Shown piece after piece: positions 59,001 to 64,000 of a DNA stretch of 64,000 nt. How positions within the stretch are numbered: position 1 is the first letter of the stretch; each line of letters begins with the position of its first letter. Under the pieces are notes generated by a model, which was not told where the DNA came from, ran no database searches, and was given only the letters and a program-made list of their open reading frames with translations. The translations under genes were made by a program, and so were the position numbers. This DNA comes from Gymnogyps californianus. Its lineage: Eukaryota; Chordata; Aves; Accipitriformes; Cathartidae. The stretch covers positions 203,751,494-203,815,493 of the forward strand of contig NC_059471.1 in the NCBI RefSeq assembly GCF_018139145.2, in the 5' to 3' direction.

Positions 59001-62000
59001 GTTTCAAATCACATTTTAAGTTGTGGATCACAGAAGTCCTGTAGGCAGAAAGCGTAAGTTTCTGGTAGTCCCAGTGAAAGTTTAGATTTCTAACACTGCA
59101 TGCATTACTAAGAAAGATCATGTTCAGTAAAAATAGTGTATTGATATGAGTATTTCTTCAAGAGTTAACTCCACCATAAGGTTGTATTAGTGCCATGACA
59201 ACTTGTTATTAAGAGTAATTTTGGAATAACTAGCAAGAAAGATTTTCAGTTTATATGGGTATGGATTAAGTTACTGGATCTTTCTGTCTTACAAGTTCTA
59301 CTTGGTGCAGAAGTTCTTCAGCTTGTCCTTGAAAAAGCTGATTCAGGAGTTAATGGTGCAGGATGCCAGGTGAAGCTGATGTCTTTAGGTAATTTATATG
59401 CCAAAAAACCTATGGTGAATGCTGTCATGGTACGGTAAGGGCGTTTAACAGAGGTCTCTCAGCAAGTCTATGGCAAGAAGTCTTTGATGGTCCTCTTGCT
59501 GGATAAGAAAGATAGACGCTATGTGGGTAAAGTGATTCCATTTTTTATCGTAGTGCTGTGCAGCTAAGCTGACTCAAATTGGAGATGGAATCCAGCACAG
59601 TTACTTAAGACCAATGTGGCACAAAGGAAAACCAACTATTGCATGCATTATTTCTCTCTTTTTCTTTTTTGTATCCCTTTCTATGGTTGAATGTTGAAGA
59701 TTTTAAGGGAGTGGTTTTGTCATAACTTGTTGTATGGCTTATTAAAAGTTATGCTTGAAAGCCACTGATGTTGCTGGAGAAGTGGGCTTTCTGGTTGCTC
59801 TTGGTCTTGTGCTCAATAGAAATAGAGATGTCTTCCTTACTTCTGAAATGTGGTGTTTCTTATTCAGCAATTTCCTTTCATATTTTACTAAGTTCTATTA
59901 ATACTACAGCCCTTAAGCCCAACACATCTTCCTATTTATCTGTATTCTTGACAGCAATTAGAATTTAGAATTATTTGGTCTTCCTGCTTTTTGGTTTCTG
60001 TGTGCATGTATTTATAAAATGTGTGGTGTTTGGCAAAAAAGGAGTGGAGTTTTCCCAGATCAGAAAGAGCATCAGCCAGAAGTAGCAAAGAACTTGAAGA
60101 CAGAAGTTCTAGGTTCTGCACAACTGCTGGTACCAATATACGTCTAGTGCAGTTTCACTTAATCCCCAGGCCCCTCCTGAATCATCTGTAAAACGGAAGC
60201 AGTTGTATTGTGACAGAGCTGTGCACAGTACACAAGGGGTTTTGGCTTGCTTCCCTTTCCGTTCCCTTGGAGCAGGTGTTCAGCAGAAGAGACAGAAGGG
60301 TGACTGATGAAGTAACATCAAGATGTAAGAATGACTGGAAAAGGGCAAGAGTTCATGGGGTTTGATTCTGTGCTGTGCTCTTTTCTTTGTTAGTTTTGTT
60401 CATAATTTTTTTCTAATATACAGTGTTTGATGTTTTCTGTCCAGTCATTCTTTCTCTTCCTTTTCCTACTGCAGGGGGCTAGACATAGGGAGCGGGCAGA
60501 GACTGGGAATTTGAAGTTATATTTGGATTGAACACTGCTAATGTCATATAAGTAATAGTTGTTGACAAGTTTGTTGGATCAAAGGTGTCTTCTCTAGCAA
60601 GACAAAACAGGATGGGACTGGACCTCTCCAGTGGCAGAATAAGGTGACTTCAGCTTGTCATTGTTCTGAGCTGAAATGGTGAGAATGGAAGCAGAGATTT
60701 ACAGAAGTGTAAATCATCATGTGTGTTCATCTTTGAATCTCTGATAGGTATTCTGTCCTCAGGTGGCCCTTCGGCTGGCCACTTGTGATTGTCCAGGTTA
60801 GATAGATTATCAGGTGGTAGTTAGCATATCCAGTTATTTTTTAAGCTGCTCTTAGTTATGTCTCATTGAGACAGGAGGCTACTGATGGTTTAAATCTGAA
60901 GAGTTTGTTGGACCCATGCCACCACAACCACCACTGACAGAGCCAATACCTGTTTTTTTGGGGGCTGATAATGGAGACAGTCAGAGGACAGTGATCTGGA
61001 TGAATATAAGTAATTCATCTGTTACTGCCATGATTAGGGAGGCAGTATTATTTGCATGATCCTAATGCCTAGCAGCCCCATCAGAGACTAGATGCTACTG
61101 TGCAGGATACCAGCGCAGGGAGGAAGGGTGTGTGCATGTGTGTGTTGTGAAATCGTTTTGCTGCAGAGAACTAATTTTTTAATATATGACAAAGCAGGAA
61201 TTTTAATATTGACAAACAGAAGCACTTAGTTGCTCAACGTGATAGGTGGTAGGCTTCAGCCTAAACTAAAGTGGCTTTCTTAGAATTGTGGCAAGGACAG
61301 CTTTAAGGTGATGTTCGGAGGGCAGTGAAGTAGTTTTGCAAGAGCTTGAAAGGTATCCTTACTCAAGTGTGGAAGTTGGCCTGAATGAAAATACAGACTG
61401 GTTGTTAAAAGCTTAGTAAATGGATACTGACATCATGAGCCAACTAGAAATGTGAGCAAATGGTGTGATAGCAGGTGGATGTGGACAGTATAGTGTAGAT
61501 AAGACAGAGGAGCCTGGAAAGCAAAGATGAGTTGTTCCCAGTGTTTAAAGTTGGAATGGAGGATTATGCATAGAAGGATACAGAAAGAATAATGGCAGAT
61601 CACTATGACAATATAGAAGAAAGAACTTTTGGAACAGTGTGAACAAGCGGGATAATGTTTGTCAAGACGAAAAAGAAGAAATTTTAGTAACTTATGTGAG
61701 GTGAAGGCCCGGACAAACCTTTAGCTCTGAAGACGTTTAGAGAAGACTTTGTCCTAAGGATGCAAGACAGGAGGAATCATTTAGATATAGGCTACGTCTA
61801 TATCTGAATGAGCGGATCGAGAGAGAAGTCATTGTCAAAGATGACGTAGTATTTCATATCTGAATGATGGGCAAGATGATAATGCTGTCCACAGTGATCA
61901 AGAGAGGAGGTGGAGAAAAGAGGATGGGAGAGGTGAGATCTAAGTTCTGTTCTAGCTGTATTGAGCTGAAGCTGACAGCTACTCAGTGACAAGACGTGTC

Positions 62001-64000
62001 AGAAAGATAGACTGAGATTTTTTTGTTCAGACATAAATTTACTCTGTTTGAGACCTGTCTCCTTAGGAGCTGAGTTTGTGGATGAAATTCCCAGACATAA
62101 GGGAAGGGGCAAAAGATGTAGCTCAATGGAGCCCTACTAGCAGACAAAGGAGGAATAAGGAGCCTCCCCGTGACCTGTGAAGGGATTGATACAGGGAGGA
62201 AGGGAAGCAGGAGAGGGTAGAGTCATGGAAGTCAGAAAAGGAGAATGAATGCTTCAAAAGGAGAAAGGCATTTAATTTTTATGAAGAACACACAAGGGTT
62301 ATGGAAGATGGAAATTATTAACTTATTTTGATGTTGCAATAGTAAAAGGTTTTTAGACATTTTAGTGAAAATAGTTTCAGTGTAGTGCAAGGGACAGCTG
62401 AAGGGAATTCAGGCTGAAGTTAGAGACAAATGAAAAGTGTAATTTGTTATCAGGCAGTTCATAATGAGCTTAGAGGTGAAAGAAGGATAGAAAGAGAAGT
62501 AGTGTAGTTAGAGAAGCAAGGGGTCAGAAGTAGACTTGCAGACATAGGCAAGACTGGGTGGCTGTCCTGCCGTTCCATCAGAGCAAGAGGAGAAAGGAGA
62601 TGTGAGGTATGGGGTGATGTGAGTGAGGCAAGTGGAAAGTGGGACAGATGTGTTTCGTATCTATGGTACGAGGAAGAAGGGAGAGCTGTAAGGAAGAGAA
62701 AGAGAGTGGGAAGGGAGAACGTGAAATGATTATTATGTTTTCTGACTTTCTCTTGGAATAAATATTTGCATTCTATTGTGGAGAAAGAAATGGATACAAG
62801 AGAAAAGGTTTGAGGAGTGAGTCAAAAGTAGGAGGAAAAAAGGCTGAAATTGCAGGTGTGGGTTCAGCTCAACTGGAGGAATGGCACAGCTTAGTAAGCA
62901 GCAGAAGAGAGAGAGAAAATGTGCAATAACCTCATTTCCAGACTGGTTTCCTTTTCCACTGCAAATTCTAGGACAGGCAAGAATAAAGCAAAGGAAATGG
63001 ATATTTAAGATGAGCGTGGGTTCAGGATTGGTGGAGTTGGACCTAGTTGTAGGAAGGAGAAGCAAAAGCTGTGAAGGGTGGAAACAAAAAGGGCAAAAAA
63101 TACTGTGTCAGTGTGAAAGAGGGTGGAGTCCTGGGTATCAGAAATAATGGGATGAGAATAATGAGCAGTGCTGAGAGAGTAAATTGATGCCATTCAGTAT
63201 ATGCCAGGTCAGCCTTTGAGTCAGGTTCTCGGATGAAAGATTCTTTTGGAGATGACTGGAGAGAAGACTGCTGGCAGTTTGTGCTCTCTGTCAACCCCGT
63301 GCTTGAATCCATCACGTGCCTTTGAGAAAGTTCAAAGCCTTGAAGAAGAGCAGCATTTTGGAGAAATCCAGAAATCCACACTCTCACAGAGTGTGCAGAC
63401 CATGGCTGTGGCAGCAGAATGCTTCTGTGCTTTGGTGACTGGTCATATCTATCACATCGTGTGATGGACATGAAAGTAGTTTACTTGCTGGTTTCTAGCT
63501 CAGTAGTTCTGTTCTTTGCAGTGCCTCATAAGTAGACAATATGTCTACGTGATCTGTTGCATACTGATACTGACTTGTGCTTCCTGCTTCCAGAGCCAGG
63601 ACAAGGCCATAGGACTACGTTATCATGGACTGGGCCCCGGCTAATGTCACGCTGCGCAGGGTGTATCATCAGAGCTTGGGTGCAGTGCTGCAGTAAACAT
63701 GGTTGTATGGCTTTTGCTTGTCTTGCAGGGCAAAGCAAGCTTGTTGCTGTCTACATGCTACAGACAGGCATGCTTTATGATACAGCACTTTTTTTTTTTT
63801 TTCCCCTCCTGAGAAAGCAGGACTTAATGATTTTTTGAGGTGTTATATGGAATCCCTGTCATTCATGATGCAGGCTCCTCAGTGTTTAAGAAGTTAATCT
63901 CAGGTGTTCACATCTCTTTAGTAGATCTAAACATCTCTGCAAGGAAAGAGACAGGAAGAGGAGAATGCTGCAGAAAAGAGTTGTTTGCTCACGCACAGAG
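53027..64000 (+). other. ATXN7L1: ATXN7L1 intron 2 (partial, at least 10,974 bp)
   Basis: I looked for the next exon (human DMHLFGHYPAHDDFY) and did not see it. The first kilobase (about 53.15-54.05 kb) keeps many CpGs although it is AT-rich. From about 61.2 to 63.2 kb the plus strand is strongly purine-rich. A coding-like 140-base stretch sits near 59.3-59.45 kb. A diverged MIR-like CATCTGTAAAACGG is near 60.18 kb. No complete mobile element or RNA gene was recognised. Confidence 0.7.

Noticed and set aside
1..64000. CRISPR arrays, operons, tRNA or rRNA genes, phage elements
   Set aside because: No regularly spaced repeats, no cloverleaf or rRNA signatures seen, and the gene structure is eukaryotic.

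Overview
This is vertebrate nuclear DNA, almost certainly from a bird. The signs are long introns between short coding exons, chicken-repeat-1 (CR1) LINE fragments, ancient MIR-like SINE remnants, and a solo LTR of a type I recognise as the common neoavian ERVL-like family (about 40.7-41.3 kb). There are no operons, CRISPR arrays, tRNAs or rRNAs that I could find.

Left part (about 1-26.7 kb, minus strand): the 5' portion of CDHR3 (cadherin-related family member 3). I could assemble twelve coding exons by matching cadherin signatures and splice sites and by checking reading phase at every junction. They total 1662 coding bases, or 554 residues: a signal peptide, five extracellular cadherin repeats and the inter-repeat calcium linkers. 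The last cadherin repeat, membrane helix and cytoplasmic tail lie beyond the left edge. One intron appears to use a GC-AG donor. Another has two overlapping donors five bases apart.

Middle (about 26.7-51.7 kb): an intergenic stretch of about 25 kb with no gene I can support. It holds CR1 pieces, MIR-like remnants, the solo LTR, a long T tract, a hairpin with a G10 loop, and two adjacent unexplained open frames on the minus strand (31.9-33.0 kb).

Right part (about 51.7-64 kb, plus strand): a strong CpG island carrying coding exon 1 of ATXN7L1 (ataxin-7-like 1). A second coding exon lies 526 bp downstream, followed by at least 11 kb of intron running off the right edge. CDHR3 and ATXN7L1 are head-to-head, as I recall them on human 7q22, and this supports both identifications. 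They are not known to act together: CDHR3 is a surface protein of ciliated epithelium, and ATXN7L1 is related to the SAGA subunit ataxin-7.

I did not find a convincing undescribed system. The more interesting observations are the two unusual CDHR3 donors, a tyrosine at the position of human Cys529 in CDHR3, a frame-scrambled but recognisable ATXN7L1 N-terminal extension with an overlapping upstream ORF, a 24-bp tandem duplication at the end of ATXN7L1 exon 1, and the palindrome around a G10 run. Comparisons with human proteins are from memory, not from a search.
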